A DNA stretch of 64,000 nucleotides, from NCBI GenBank assembly GCA_014218235.1, contig CM024759.1, forward strand, positions 13,656,712 to 13,720,711, written 5' to 3'. The translations under genes were made by a program, and so were the position numbers. Origin of the DNA: Colocasia esculenta. Lineage: Eukaryota; Streptophyta; Magnoliopsida; Alismatales; Araceae. The notes under the pieces are model-generated. The model made no database searches, was not told the DNA's origin, and worked only from the letters and a program-made list of their open reading frames with translations. Below are positions 1 to 11,531 of the stretch, piece after piece. Positions within the stretch are counted from its first letter, which is position 1, and the number at the start of each line of letters is the position of its first letter.

Positions 1-900
1 ATGGAAGAAAGTGTTAGCATAAAAGAGTGTTTATGATAAACGATGCATAGTACTGTGCTTCTGCTAACATACTGAAAATAGTAGGCCATATATTTTTCTG
101 ATAAGATTATGCATGCAGCTTTTTGTCAGAAGATATTTGACTTTTCATTTAAGCGCCAAAACACTTTCAAAATATTCAAGAGAAATTTATGTGAATATGA
201 CTTATACAATCGTTGTTCATTTACAAGTAAATCGTTACAAGTTTATGAACAAATCGATGTGAAAGACAAGTCGTTATGATCATTGAAGAAATCGTTATGA
301 GCATGACTTATGAAATCGTTATGGGACGATTCTTAACAAATCATTGTGAAGGCAAGTCGATGCGTTCACTTAAGAAATCGTTACGGTCTAAAGAAATCGT
401 TGTGAGAGCAAATCGTGTCTCACTTAAGAAATCGATGTGATCAATTATGAAATCGTTATGCAAGCAAGTCGTTGTGATCAATAAAGAAATCGTTATGAGA
501 TCGACTTCTTAACAAATCGTTGCGAAGGCAAATCGATGTGAGGGCAAATCGTTGCACTCACTTACCAAATCTTTATAAGCCTTAACAAATCGATGTGAGA
601 AGCAAATCGTTGTTTCTCACTTATCAAATCGTTATACGATAAAATCGATGTTTCACTTAACGAATCGTTACACGATCAAATCGTTGTGTAACTTATGAAA
701 TCGTTGTTAGTGAAATCGATGTGGCACTTTTGAATAGAAATCGATGTATATTGAATGAACATCGATTTAGCATTTTAGTGCGCCATATTGCATCAATGTG
801 AGACTCAACATTTTTCTATGAGATTGATGTGGCACAGATGAAACAAAATATTCAATTTAAGTTATATCATAAATTTTATTATCACCAAAATACAAGAACA
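1..900 (-). mobile_element. SIRE-like LTR end (H'), interrupting Gypsy element 1
   Basis: This stretch matches, with substitutions and indels, the LTR at 53950-54731: both start with the same block (agtgttagcataaaa...) and end near a shared cacagatga. It continues beyond the point where Copia I cuts the second copy. It appears to end in CA at 900, and 901 resumes an open gag frame of Gypsy 1, so this looks like the right end of a minus-strand SIRE-like LTR inserted in that gag. The rest of the element lies left of the window. No gene is seen in it. Confidence 0.6.
200..770. repeat. AAATCGTTATG / AAATCGATGTG short-motif array
   Basis: Dozens of copies of AAATCG followed by TTATG, TTGTG or ATGTG recur every roughly 16-25 bp, often in the context cacttaagAAATCG. 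Some copies form the palindrome ATCGAT. The same array occurs at 54160-54660 in the related LTR, where it lies upstream of a minus-strand TATA box. It looks like a U3 repeat block of this LTR family, not a centromeric satellite. Confidence 0.75.
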
Positions 901-906
901 AATAGA

Positions 907-1711
907 GAGTGGTTCAACACGAGCATGGTGAAAGGCCACATTGGCCCACCTGCCTAATGTTGGCAAACTGGAGTGGGCCGGATTCTTGGAGATATTCCGG
1001 GGAAAGTATTTCTCTAAGAGAGTTAAGGAGAAGAAGGCAGCGGAGTTTGCTGCACTAAGACAAAAAGGGATGTCCGTGGCTGAGTATGAGGCTCAGTTCG
1101 CGCGTCTTGCTGTGTATGCCCCACACTTGGTGGGAACTGAAAGACTTATGGCAAATCAGTTCATGGATGGGCTCAGGCCCATGTTCATTGAAAGGCTTGG
1201 ACCACACAACATTCAAACTTACACTGAGATGGTCCAAAGAGCTCAGCTGGTAGAGGACACCATGGCCAAAGTAGAGGGCATGAGGGGTAAGGACAACTCT
1301 AAGCCGGCCTTCGTCAAGAAAGGAGCACCTAATATTGCTCCAACTTTTCGTAACAAAAATGTCAACAACAACAACAAGAGGCCGAATGCTGGAAGAGATG
1401 TTACTGGAGACAAGAGAGTCAAAGTGGAAGGTAGGCAGTTGGCTGAAAACTGTAAATTCTGTGATAAACTGGGACACCGAGCTGAAGAATGCTGGAAGAA
1501 GCTCGGGGCGTGCTTGAAATGCGGAGGTCATGACCACCGTATTCCTGATTGTTCTATGCTGAAGGACCAGCCAGGTAGAGCTCAGAATGTGCCACGGCGT
1601 CAGGGACTCCTTAATACTGTCATAGAAGCTGACCTACTCGAGGAAGGGGGTATGGTGGAAGGTACCATTTCCATACACTCGCAACCTATCTCCACTAGGC
1701 TCAGAATCTGA
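907..1711 (+). pseudogene. gag: Gypsy gag fragment with two zinc knuckles (element 1)
   Basis: The remnant covers the C-terminal half of a Ty3/Gypsy gag: part of the capsid-like retrotransposon gag domain, a basic linker, then two CCHC-type knuckles, CKFCDKLGHRAEEC and CLKCGGHDHRIPDC (about 1450-1555). The first residues (EWFNTSM, from 907) are in another frame from the main open frame that starts near 941, so there is a frameshift close to 935. Nothing at 941 suggests a true start codon; the real start lies upstream of inserted LTR H'. The frame stops at 1711, where the protease active site should begin. The product would package element RNA into virus-like particles. The family call is firm, the boundaries less so. 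Confidence 0.75.
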
Positions 1712-3571
1712 ACTCACTCACTACTTACCGAAATGTGAAACTATAATTGGAGGACACAATCTCCCTGCCGACCTTATCTGTTTAGACATGAAGGGTTATG
1801 ATGCCATTTTGGGTGTCGATTGGCTAATTAAATATGATGCCGATGTAAACTGTCGCCATAGGAGGGTCACTTTTAAAAGTCCAAACCTTCCAACTCTATC
1901 GCTACTTGGCACCCGTTATCACAAACACCCTATCATGATATCCTCCTTAAAGGCTTCTAAGCTGATCAACCAAGGTTGTGATGCTTTCCTAGTTTCCGTC
2001 TTGGCGACTGAAAAGAAGAAACCAACCCTAGAAGACATTCCGATAGCCAGGGACTATCCTGATGTATTTCCAGAGGAATTACCTGGCATACCACCTGAGC
2101 GGGAGGTAAACTTCACCATTGAGTTACTCCCTGGGGCAGCCCCTGTTTCAAAAGCTTCGTATCGCATGTCCCCTTTTGGATTGCAGGAGTTGAAAAGACA
2201 GATCCAAGAATTGCTAGATCAGGGTTTTATCAGGCCTAGCACATCCCCGTGGGGAGCGCCAGTGCTATTTGTCAGAAAGAAGGACGGGACAATGAGGCTA
2301 TGCATTGATTACCGTCAGTTAAACCAGTTGACAATAAAGAATAAGTATCCACTGCCCCGCATCAACGAGCTGTTTGAACAGATCTCCGGTGCACAATATT
2401 TCTCCAAGATAGATCTAAGATCAGGCTACCATCAACTAAGAATAAAGGAGGAGGATATTCACAAGTCTGCATTCCGGAGTAGATATGGTCACTATGAGTT
2501 CATGGTCATGCCATTTGGTTTAACAAATGCTCCAGCGGCTTTCATGCAACTTATGAACAATATTATAGGCCATACTTGGACCAGTTTATAGTGGTGTTCA
2601 TTGATGACATCCTTATTTACTCCAAATCTAAAGAAGAACATGAGGAACACTTGAAGGTTGCTCTGCAAGTACTCAGAGATAATAAACTCTATGCTAAACT
2701 TAGTAAGTGTGAATTTTGGATGGAGGAAGTGTCTTTCCTTGGTCACATCATATCCAAGGAGGGAATCACTGTGGATCCATCTAAGGTGGAGGCGGTAAAG
2801 AACTGGGAAAGGTCGACAACTATGTCGGAGATTAGGAGCTTTCTGGGTTTAGCTTGTTATTATCGTCGCTTCATTAAAGATTTCTCAAAGATAGTTGTAC
2901 CATTGACCAGGCTTACCAGGAAGGAGAATCCATTTGCATGGACTGATGAATGTGAAGAAAGTTTCCAGGCATTGAAAGGGCACCTTACCTCAGCACCCGT
3001 ACTGACACTGCCAGTTGCTGGGGGTAGTTTTGAAGTATACACCGATGCATCCGGGATCGGCCTAGGCTGTGTGCTGATGCAAAATGGGAAAGTTATATGC
3101 TACGCGTCCAGACAATTGAAGAAGCACGAGGACAATTATCCTGTACATGATCTGGAGCTAGCTGCTGTAGTCTTCGCCTTGAAGATATGGCGTCATTATC
3201 TATATGGTGAGAAGTTCATTGTGTTTTCTGACCATAAAAGCTTGAAGTATCTGTTTTCTCAGCAAGACTTGAATATGAGACAGCGGAGGTGGTTGGAGTA
3301 TCTCAAAGACTTCGACTTTTCGATCCAATACCATCCAGGAAAAGCAAATGCTGTGGCGGATGCTCTAAGTAGAAAGCCAATGATCACATTGTCAAGTTTA
3401 ATGGTGGACAAATGGAAGTTATTAGAGGACTTCTCCAAGTTAAATATTGATGCTGACATCAAAGAGAAGGGATACCTTGTTGCTAGTGTTAGAGCACAGC
3501 CTACACTATTGGAGGACATCACAACACTCCAAGATAATGACCTGTACTTGTGGAGATTAAGGCTAATCTAG
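1712..3571 (+). pseudogene. pol: Gypsy pol: protease remnant, reverse transcriptase, RNase H (element 1)
   Basis: The protease has lost its D-S/T-G active site: the frame ends in QPISTRLRI at 1711 and resumes with the flap-side motif DAILGVDWL near 1800, which points to an internal deletion. RT follows, with CIDYRQLN, KIDLRSGYHQLRI and MPFGLTNAP. A frameshift near 2575 separates these from the catalytic FIDDILIYS motif (about 2600). RNase H begins with YTDASGIGLG (about 3040), has the invariant DLELAAVVFALK block and ends with ADALSRK near 3376. This arrangement is Ty3/Gypsy (chromovirus-like). The two open stretches overlap at 2576-2591 in different frames, so no continuous polyprotein can be made. 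Confidence 0.85.
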
Positions 3572-3579
3572 ATCAGAGG

Positions 3580-4920
3580 CCAGATTCTCATTAACTAGGA
3601 TGGAAGACTATTGTTCCGGGATCGAGTCTGTGTACCCGACCATGCGGAGACAAAGAAAATGATCATGGATGAGGCTCACAAGACCAGGTATACCATTCAT
3701 CCTGGAACTACCAAAATGTATCAAGATTTGAAAAGAAGCTTTTGGTGGCTAATATGATGAGAGAGAGGTGGCGGAATATGTCGCCGATGCTTAACATGCA
3801 AAGGGTCAAGGCAGAACACTTGCGACCCGCAGGTAAACTCAAACCCCTAGAAATCCTGGCATGGAAATGGGAAGGTATAGGGATGGACTTATTTCAGACT
3901 ACCCAAATCTAGAGGTGGATTCGATGGTATCTGGGTTATTGTCGACAGCTTAACTAAATCGGCTCACTTCTTACCAGTGAAGAATAAGTGGTTAGTAGAT
4001 GTTCTGGCTGCATTATATGTGAAGGAAATAGTCAGATTACATGGAGTACCGATGTCTATCATATCTGATAGAAACCCTAGGTTTACATCCCACTTTTGGA
4101 AAGGACTGCACTACTCCTTGGGATCTAAACTAAACTTTAGCACGGCTTTCCATCCACAGACAGATGGTCAGACAGAGAGAACCAACGAAGTGATTGAAGA
4201 TATGCTTAGAGCATGTGTCCTAGATTTTGGAGGTAGTTGGCACGAACACTTACCTCTTGTGGAGTTCGCCTACAATAATAGCTATCAGGCTAGCATTCAA
4301 ATGGCACCATTGAAGCACTCATGGCAGGAGTTGCCGATCTCCATATGCTAGTATGAAGTTGGCCGAAAAACAAATGCTAGGACCAGAGATGATAAGAGAA
4401 ACCACAGAGAAGGTAAAGCTTATTAAAGAAAGAATGGCAGTGGCGCAGCAAAGACAAAAGGCATATGCAGATAATAGAAGAAGAGACCTGGAGTTTCTGG
4501 TTGGGGAACATGTATTCTTACAAGTGTCTCCAGGCCGTGGAATCAGGCATTTTGGCATTAAAGGCAAGTTATCACCAAGATTTGTCGGGCCTTTCGAAAT
4601 CCTTGAAAGAATCGGTGAGGTGGCATATCGTCTCGCTTTACCACCACAAATGGATGGAATACACAATGTGTTCCACATATCCATGTTGAAAAAGTATGTA
4701 CGGGATCCGTGGCATGCCATAGAGTATAAGTTCTTGGAATTCAACAAAGACGGAACATATCAAGAGAAGCCATTAAGATCGTGGACCGGGAACTGCGCCA
4801 ATTAAGGAACAAGATCATCCCATGGTAAGGGTTAGATGGAATCAACGCATGGATGAAGACGACACGTGGGAAACCGAGGAAGCAATGCGCAAAAGATACC
4901 GGAGCTATTCACAAGTAAGT
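3580..4920 (+). pseudogene. pol: Gypsy integrase and chromodomain remnant (element 1)
   Basis: The N-terminal zinc-binding part is seen as EAHKTRYTIHPGTTKMY (about 3670-3720), followed by frame breaks. The core shows GMDLF, then IISDRNPRFTSHFW, and AFHPQTDGQTERTNEVIEDM carrying the catalytic Glu (about 4150-4205). The reading frame breaks again near 4340. The C-terminal part (4353-4805) has the DNA-binding segment GKLSPRFVGPFEIL. The last piece, VRVRWNQRMDEDDTWE (about 4824-4872), is a chromodomain-like tail, which marks the element as a chromovirus; in this clade the domain is thought to steer integration to particular chromatin. At least three frame breaks make it non-functional. Confidence 0.8.
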
Positions 4921-4973
4921 ACACCTCACTTGTACAATAACTTTCTACATGAATTTGGGGACCAAATTCTCTT

Positions 4974-4986
4974 AAGTGGGGGAGGG
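4974..4986 (+). other. Polypurine tract of element 1
   Basis: AAGTGGGGGAGGG lies directly before the TG that starts the 3' LTR. This is the expected plus-strand primer site of an LTR retrotransposon. Confidence 0.75.
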
Positions 4987-7900
4987 TGTAGCACCACAAA
5001 AATTTAATTATATAAAAATTCAAATAAATGGAATAAATAATTTCCATAATATCAAAGTAGTTAAGCATACGTATCATTAAGTATATGCTAAAACACATTG
5101 GACAATTCTGTGTAAAAATTATAAATCAACCCTATACATTATTACTAAATGTTTCACAGAAATTTATGAAACAAAAAATTGTATTATCCAAGTTTAAAGT
5201 ATTTCGCAACTTATTAGTGTCATGAATAAGTCGACAAATCATTATCGGCGTATCGGATAAGTCAGAAAATTAAATAAAAATCATATATGGACTTCAAATA
5301 AATCCTTAATGACCCATCAAGAAATTTGGGTCAATTAAAAATCATTTGGACTAGTTTTAAGAGTTATTGTTACCGATCCGCCATTAGGATATAATTCTGA
5401 AAAAACCTTAACCGAAAACGCGATGCAACCATAAATTAAATAAAAATTTTGTGGGAGACTTCCAACATTAATATTTGACCCATTATCATAATTGGGCCAA
5501 TGGACAACCTTTGGCCCAAAAATAAAATAAAGCTAGAAAATGCATGGAAATTCGTAACTCTAAATAGGATGAAATTAGAAAGAAGTACTTATAGTGAATT
5601 GGGAAGAGATCTTGCATTCTTGCAACCCAATCATGCTTAACTATGGTGGGATGTTCCTAAGGCCTCACACTCTAATGGAGAAGAATCCTCAAAATAGAAA
5701 ACTAATATGTCAAAACCGCAACCTAGCTTTCCTAGTTACAATAGGACTCCTAAACACCTTGGTTGCTTAAATACTCTTCACTCAAACCCTAGGGATGAGT
5801 TTAGAATTGCTGGGGTCGTGTGGAGGAGCTCTTGGGGCTGAGGAGCTGTGGAACGACCACAAGAAGCTCATCTTCTTCTCCGTTGAGTCTGCTGTGACCT
5901 GCACAGATAGTCATCTTGAAGTCGACAAAAGGTAGGTTCAAACCACAACCAACACTTGCAAGGCGATTATACCCCTGGAAAGAGGGTCAAGTCTACGTTC
6001 TAACACCAAGTGGAATGCCCAAATTCCATGTAGTATACACGGAGAGTAAGTGTTCTCCTCCAAGTAGTCTGAACACAGGTTTTCTGGAAAAATGAGACTT
6101 CTTCAACCCAGAAGGTAGGTTTTCTCGGGCCAAGCCTTAACATATCCTACACCAATGTGTATATCATCAAGTTAACTTTCATTTCCCACTTGTTTCATCG
6201 AATTCCATCAAGTAGATTTTGAGTTATAAGCGTTTTCCCCAAGTCGCGCACTGTCAAGACTTTTCCCGTTCTTTATACGTTGCATGTGATTCAAGACTGA
6301 ATTAGAGTAAACCCACAACATGAAAGTTTTTCTACTAGTTGTCCTTGTCATGTCCTATGTTGAACGTTTTGTCTAAATGTCAATAGTTAGAGAGTTATAA
6401 GTGTGGTAAGAGGGTTGCTGCATGAAACTACGTTTTCATGTTGCACTTTGGTTTACGTTTGTGTTTGACTTGATTAAAGCCTGTCGAAACCATCCTTGTT
6501 TTCTAATTTCGATTTACTAGAAGTACCCTCACATGTCTAGATTAGTTTAACACTAGTTCTTATGTTCCATACACTGTACAATTTGTTCTCTATTTTTGAA
6601 GCACCTTGTGTCAATATAAGGCTGTTCTAAACCGCAATCCAAGAACATGTCCTTTCTCTACCAGATTCAGGCGCAGACCCTGTGAACGCGACGGCCCGAT
6701 AGACCACGTTCTGTGGTATTGTCATGACAGCATACCCCGTCGCGTTCAGAACGCGACAAAGCGCTCCGTCGCTACCTTGCTGTCCTGATCTGACTGCCAC
6801 GTCGCGTTCTTCACATCCCAGTGTCGCGTTCTGATCCGACCCGTCGCGACCCTTACGGGGATCCGTCGCGACCTGACCTTCGGGTCTGACCGCCCTGTCG
6901 CTTTCTTCATATGCACCCGTCGCGATTCTCAGGATTTTGCATTAAATCCCCACTTATTTTGCAAATCTAACCGCTATACCCGAGGTCTGGTTAATATGAT
7001 ATTTAAGTGTGTAATTCACATGTTTTGGGTCTGATCATTGCATGGTGGTATTTTAATGGCTTAAAGTGAGTAACCCATTTAAAAGCTTTAATTACATGAA
7101 TGCTATTCTAATTGCTCCTTAAATGTTATGATCCATTCATTCAACTCATGATTTAATCTCTCCATTATTCTACCATGTTTAAATGATAATTATCGTTCTT
7201 AAATCTTGCAAGCCCATGTGTAGTTAAATGCATTGTTCCATTCGTGCCATCATGTTAAGTGCTTTTTCCGCAAATTTGAAACCGATGGGTTTGAGAATTG
7301 AGACACGCATACATCACTACACAATACACGTCTAGGAAGCCCTTTCTTGGGGATTTGGAAGCTCTCTACCGGTCATTCCGAATCGGTATAGACTAGTGAC
7401 CTTTCTCTAAGGCCTCCGTAAATCTCCTCGACCATGGATTCCCACATGGCCGACGAGTTGGTTGTACCATTGAAGTTCCCTAGAGATAGCGTGCACTTCT
7501 TCTCTCGTCTTGTTCTCGTGAGTGTGAATTACGATCTAGACTAAAGCTGTTAATGTAAAGATTGAACTAAAACTATAAATCATACCGTTATGCTGCCGAA
7601 TTGTTACATGTTCAATTACTTATTACTAGTTCTCATCATCATCATGAACATGACATTACACATGCTTACTTATTGGAACTCTCATTGGCCATGATAATGA
7701 CTGTGGGTATCTACATTTAAAATTAAGTGAGATGCTGACGGGGGCGGCGAGTGTCCAAGGCTCCAGTCTAGCCCCAATGACGGAGAGTCATAAATATACT
7801 ATAACCATGGGGTATAATGATTACTGGCATTGCATCTGCGCTGGGAGTCGTGCTGGCGTGTTTGTGTTGAATGATAGATACAATAAAACCACATACACGT

Positions 7901-8690
7901 GTCCTGGTGTACATGCTTGATGGATCTTTTCTTGGTGTACATTAGTGTCTACGTGCCTGATTAGTGTTACATGATCAGCTCGTGCGTGCTTGCTGCTTGC
8001 GTGATATGGCCATCCTGCATTTAATGCAATTAGTGATATCTGCGTTCTTGACATCAATTGAAATCTGTTGCGTGCTTGTACAAAAGTGATCATATTTATT
8101 CATATTGTCATCTTGTTCACAAATCTTGGTCTATCATAATCACTCTCTCTAGCTTGTTCATGTATCATGTTTTAACGAGTTATTCCTACTTGCATATCAT
8201 CATCGTACTTACCTAGTTCTAAATGCTAATCAATATATCATTGCCCGCACATTGAGATATAAATCCTACTGGGCAAGTTTGCTCATTCCCTACTTTTACC
8301 CAATCAGGTGACTATGAAGTTCAAGAGGAAGAGCAAGTCGAGGGAGGATGGGAATGCGTCAGAGAGTGATGAGCATTCCAATTATGAGTCTATCTATAGT
8401 TAGTTATTTTTCGAGTGTTAGAACAATGTAGTAGGAAGTGAGGTATTATGTACTTTGCTTTATTGAGTCTTAGTCCTGTAATAGTTTCATTTGGAATACA
8501 ATGAGTTGAGATTTGAATAAAAGATTAGTTGAGTTCAATATTTGGGCCCTATTATGATGATGTATGTTGGTATACATTTAGTGCGTTCTAGCTAGAGGCT
8601 TATTTTCCGACTGTTCACGTCTCAGGATATCGTCTCGAATTATTTCCGAATTATTATTAATATCAGCTGCGTAATTCTCGGGACGTGACA
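4987..8690 (+). repeat. 3' LTR of Gypsy element 1 (about 3.7 kb)
   Basis: It starts TGTAGCACCAC right after the polypurine tract and ends GGGACGTGACA, after which the sequence switches to the LTR of element C. It contains no supported gene; short ORFs in it lack homologous motifs. A GTCGCG-rich block lies at 6684-6935. A stretch near 7400-7480 (cctccgtaaatctcc...ggttgtacc) resembles 51240-51297 in the leader of Gypsy G. The partner LTR is outside the window, so the ends are inferred from TG...CA and the junctions. Confidence 0.65.
6684..6935. repeat. 65-bp tandem repeat of GAACGCGAC / GTCGCGTTC sites
   Basis: Two adjacent 65-bp units (6684-6748 and 6749-6813) each begin GAACGCGAC and end near GTCGCGTTC. 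Sites in the first unit fall at offsets 0, 18, 36 and 54, so spacing is 18-18-18-11. Further TCGCG sites follow at 6824, 6844, 6866, 6898 and 6920, mostly about 20-22 bp or a multiple apart. The same 18/11 pattern occurs in the LTRs of elements D, E and J. Confidence 0.75.
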
Positions 8691-9436
8691 TGGCGGTGCT
8701 GCTCTGCTCCTCTGGATGCAGATCCTTTTCCGCTCTTCTTGCCTTCTTCCAGAATGCTCTTGGCTTTTTCTTTCATTGGATGCTTTGAGTACCAAAAACA
8801 TGGGTATTTATAGCCCATATGTCCATAAGGAGCCTTAGGGTACGTGGATACAAAAACCTAGGCAGATTCCCTTGATCCCAAGAGGCCACGTGTCCCAGAA
8901 AAAACATAAGTTGGAATTTCAGCCGGAGTGTGTCGACACACTCAGTGGTGTGTCGACACACTGTCCTAATTGTCCAAAAGGGTCTTCTGGAAGCTGGGTC
9001 TAGTGTCGACACTACCAAGGACTGTGTCGACACCCTGTCCAGTCAGGCAACTGGGTCTCCTGGGAACTAGGTCTAGTGTCGACACTACCAGGGGCTGTGT
9101 CGACACACTGAACCCTGTCTTCATGAAAAAGCTCCAGGAATAGTGACCTAGTGTCGACACCATCAATGGATGTGTCGACACCATCAATGACAAGAGCTGT
9201 ATACACCTATAAATTTAACACATACATCATTAGTACATGATATTATCATTAAATATGAGATATTAAACATAAAAATATGTTTTAAGCATTATTGTGATAT
9301 GTATAAAATATATAACATGTTCAACCATATCATCATCAAAATCACAATATGTCATCATCAAAATCAAAGTTAGTGATGTTCATTGGTCATCATTAAATAC
9401 AACTTTAGGAAATTCCAAAACACACTCAACCCAACA
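8691..9436 (-). repeat. Left (3') LTR of element C, truncated
   Basis: It aligns with the end of the right LTR (about 10920-11793), sharing the TATA region (gggtatttatagccc), the GTGTCGACAC cluster and the terminal cactcaacccaaca. The portion matching 10120 to about 10920 is missing because Gypsy 1 was inserted here. The minus-strand TATA box is at 8805-8812. Confidence 0.75.
8930..9181. repeat. Four pairs of the palindrome GTGTCGACAC
   Basis: Perfect 10-bp palindromes start at 8930, 8950, 9003, 9024, 9076, 9097, 9151 and 9172. Spacing is 20-21 bp within pairs and 52-54 bp between pairs, a roughly 74-bp unit. On the element's sense (minus) strand the cluster lies about 120-370 bp upstream of the TATA box. 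Confidence 0.85.
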
Positions 9437-10003
9437 CCAATGAGTTCATCCAAAGAGATTTTGGATAAATCCTTAGAATCTTCAATCACTGTAGCCTTTG
9501 TGTGCCAAATAGATGATAGAGAACGCAAAATTTTTCTTACCAGATCAGCATTAGTTTATTCCTTACCTAGTGCCTTCATTCCATTGACAATTATCATAAA
9601 CCTAGCAAACATTTCAGAAATTGATTCATCAGATTTCATCATAAACAATTCATATTCAGAAACAAGTATGTTTGCTTTGGTTCCCTAACTTGAGATGTTC
9701 CTTCATAAAGTAATTCAAGTTTATCCCACATTTCTTTAGCAGATTACACATGGATATTCTTGAATATCTTTAGGGTGGACAGCACATGAAGCATATTCAT
9801 GCACTGTAATTAAGAGTAGCTTTCCTAATCCGCTCTCTAGTCCAATTCTCCTCATCTCCTGATTTTCATAAGGACCCACTTCAACCATCCTCCAGATTTC
9901 ATAGTTTTGAGCACGCGATTTTTCCAATAGAGTAATCAGACCCATTAAAGAATGGTTGTCTATTAATGGAATGGCCCTCAGCTACAAATCCTCGAGAATC
10001 CAT
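9437..10003 (-). pseudogene. gag: Copia gag N-terminal fragment (element C)
   Basis: On the minus strand, ATG at 10003-10001 opens MDSRGFVAEGHS, matching the start of the Copia I gag (MDSSKGYMAEGHS). The segments AQNYEIW, CAVHPKDIQEY and EMWDKLELLYEG follow, then the UBN2-like gag core ending in LDELIG at 9437. The frame contains shifts and at least one stop. The rest of gag and all of pol are missing: the last gag codon runs directly into the TG of the 3' LTR. It cannot make a full gag. The + strand ORF over 9383-9688 is only its antisense shadow. Confidence 0.8.
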
Positions 10004-10106
10004 CAATAACAATGAGAGACAATGAAAGAGCAAGCAAACAATTCAAGCAATTAACACAGAGATCAACCAGAAGCAATCAAATCAGATCAGAAACAGATAT
10101 TAACCC

Positions 10107-10117
10107 CTCTGATACCA
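10107..10117 (-). other. Primer-binding site of element C (tRNA-iMet type)
   Basis: The minus strand reads TGGTATCAGAG, two bases inside the right LTR. This fixes the element's orientation and the LTR boundary at 10120. Confidence 0.85.
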
Positions 10118-10455
10118 ATTGTAGGATCGAATAGGTGGATGGATCAGATCTAGAAGGGGGGGTTGAATAGATCTGGCACAAATTACTGCGAAGCTTAAGC
10201 AATTCAAATTACTTCGAATCAGAGATCAATTCAGACAATAATTTACTGATCTGAAGGGTGGGTGTGTGTAGATTATGTGTGAAGCAATTAACACTTAGTG
10301 TGAAAGTGAAATACTATGCAAGCATCTAGCGCAGACAGTAGATCAAACCTTGCACAAAGGATTTTAGGTGGTTCGAAAATCACACCAGTGATTCCTACAT
10401 CCACCCCTCACACAGTGAGGCTCCACTACTCAAAAGAGTACAACTCACAACACCG

Positions 10456-10640
10456 GAGCATGACACTCCAAACACCTTGAGCACGACGGCTCAACACACA
10501 ACCTTGAGTTCAACGCCTCACAAACTGAGCACGACGGCTCAACAACAACCAGAGCACGACGACTCCAAATTGAGCACGACGGATTAAACCACACAGTGAG
10601 TATGATGACTCACAAACCAGAGCTCGATGGCTCACAATAC
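10456..10640. repeat. GAGCACGACGGCTCAA short tandem array
   Basis: About eight variants of gagcacgacggctcaacaca start near 10456, 10479, 10506, 10527, 10552, 10572, 10597 and 10620 (20-27 bp apart). Several contain the inverted pair GAGC...GCTC. The array is in the transcribed part of the LTR, about 500-690 bp downstream of the TATA box on the sense strand. Confidence 0.7.
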
Positions 10641-11265
10641 AAAAGCTAGATCAAACACGAAAGAAATCAGATCCTCTAGCAATGATCTGATTCACAGACT
10701 CAATAAACTCAGAAATCTGTACAGAACTTCATGTACAGATCTCACAAGAAGAAATAAGATGAACACTCCAAGAATTAGGTGAAAGAAGTATGAATTGGAT
10801 GTTCTTCGGTGAAGAGGTCTTGCAGACGCTTGAATTGAGGAGCCTTGATGGAATTCGGTGGAGATTCACCTCAATTGGCGATACTCTGCTTTGATGGCAT
10901 CTGAAATGCCAGAAATCCCTCTTCTACTACTGCTCTTCAGTTGGATCTGCTCCCTTTCCTAGCTCAGCAACCTTCTCTCCAGAGATTCCCCTTGATTCCC
11001 ACGTCCTTCCTCTTGAAAGGATAGCCTGCAGCTTCTGGAGATGGAGCCAGATCTAGAAAGCCCCTTTTTGCCGCCAAAAAGCTTCTTCTGGAAGTGTATG
11101 GGCTTTCTCTTGCCTTTGGGGGAGGAGAATCATGGGTATTTATAGCCCCATATGTCCATAAAGTGCCTTGGGGTGCATGGCACACGGAAATCTAGGTCAA
11201 ATCCCTTGATTCCCAAGCAGCCACGTGTCCAGAAAAAATTCACGTTTTTGAGTTTCAGTCGAAGT

Positions 11266-11531
11266 GTGTCGACACCACAGGGCACTGTGTCGACACCACA
11301 GGCATTATCTTCAAACTGGGCTTCTGGGACAGGGATCTAGTGTCGACACCACAGGGCACTGTGTCGACACCACAAGTAGACTGTGTCGACACCACTGGCT
11401 ACTGCTTCAGAACATGCTTCTGGGACAGTCATCTAGTGTCGACACCACAGGGCACGGTGCCAACACCACAGGTGGACTGTGTCAACACCACAGGACATTG
11501 TGTCGACACCACAGGTGGACTGTGTTGACAC
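11266..11531. repeat. Ten-site GTGTCGACAC array (element C right LTR)
   Basis: Sites start at 11266, 11287, 11340, 11361, 11383, 11436, 11457, 11479, 11500 and 11522. Steps are 21-22 bp within clusters and 53 bp between clusters. Three sites are decayed (GTGCCAACAC, GTGTCAACAC, GTGTTGACAC); each change falls in or beside the central CpG, but position is kept. The array is upstream of the minus-strand TATA box. Confidence 0.85.

Larger units (their letters stand above)
901..8690 (+). mobile_element. Gypsy chromovirus element 1, 5'-incomplete
   Basis: Order on the + strand is gag remnant, protease remnant, RT, RNase H, integrase, chromodomain, polypurine tract, then a 3.7-kb 3' LTR. The 5' LTR and start of gag are beyond the window because H' splits gag at 900/901. 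The 3' end is inserted in the left LTR of SIRE-like element C at 8690/8691. Frameshifts and a protease deletion make it defective. Confidence 0.8.

Noticed and set aside
200..770. Centromeric satellite array
   Set aside because: Motif spacing is irregular, the block is only about 570 bp, and it recurs as part of LTR H at 54160-54660.
9383..9688. 101-codon + strand open frame as a gene
   Set aside because: It is the antisense of the Copia gag fragment in element C; the same antisense openness is seen opposite the gag of I at 56479-56856.
8930..11531. CRISPR-like appearance of regularly spaced GTGTCGACAC repeats
   Set aside because: Repeats are 10-bp palindromes inside plant LTRs, spacers are about 11 bp and partly similar, and no cas gene is present.
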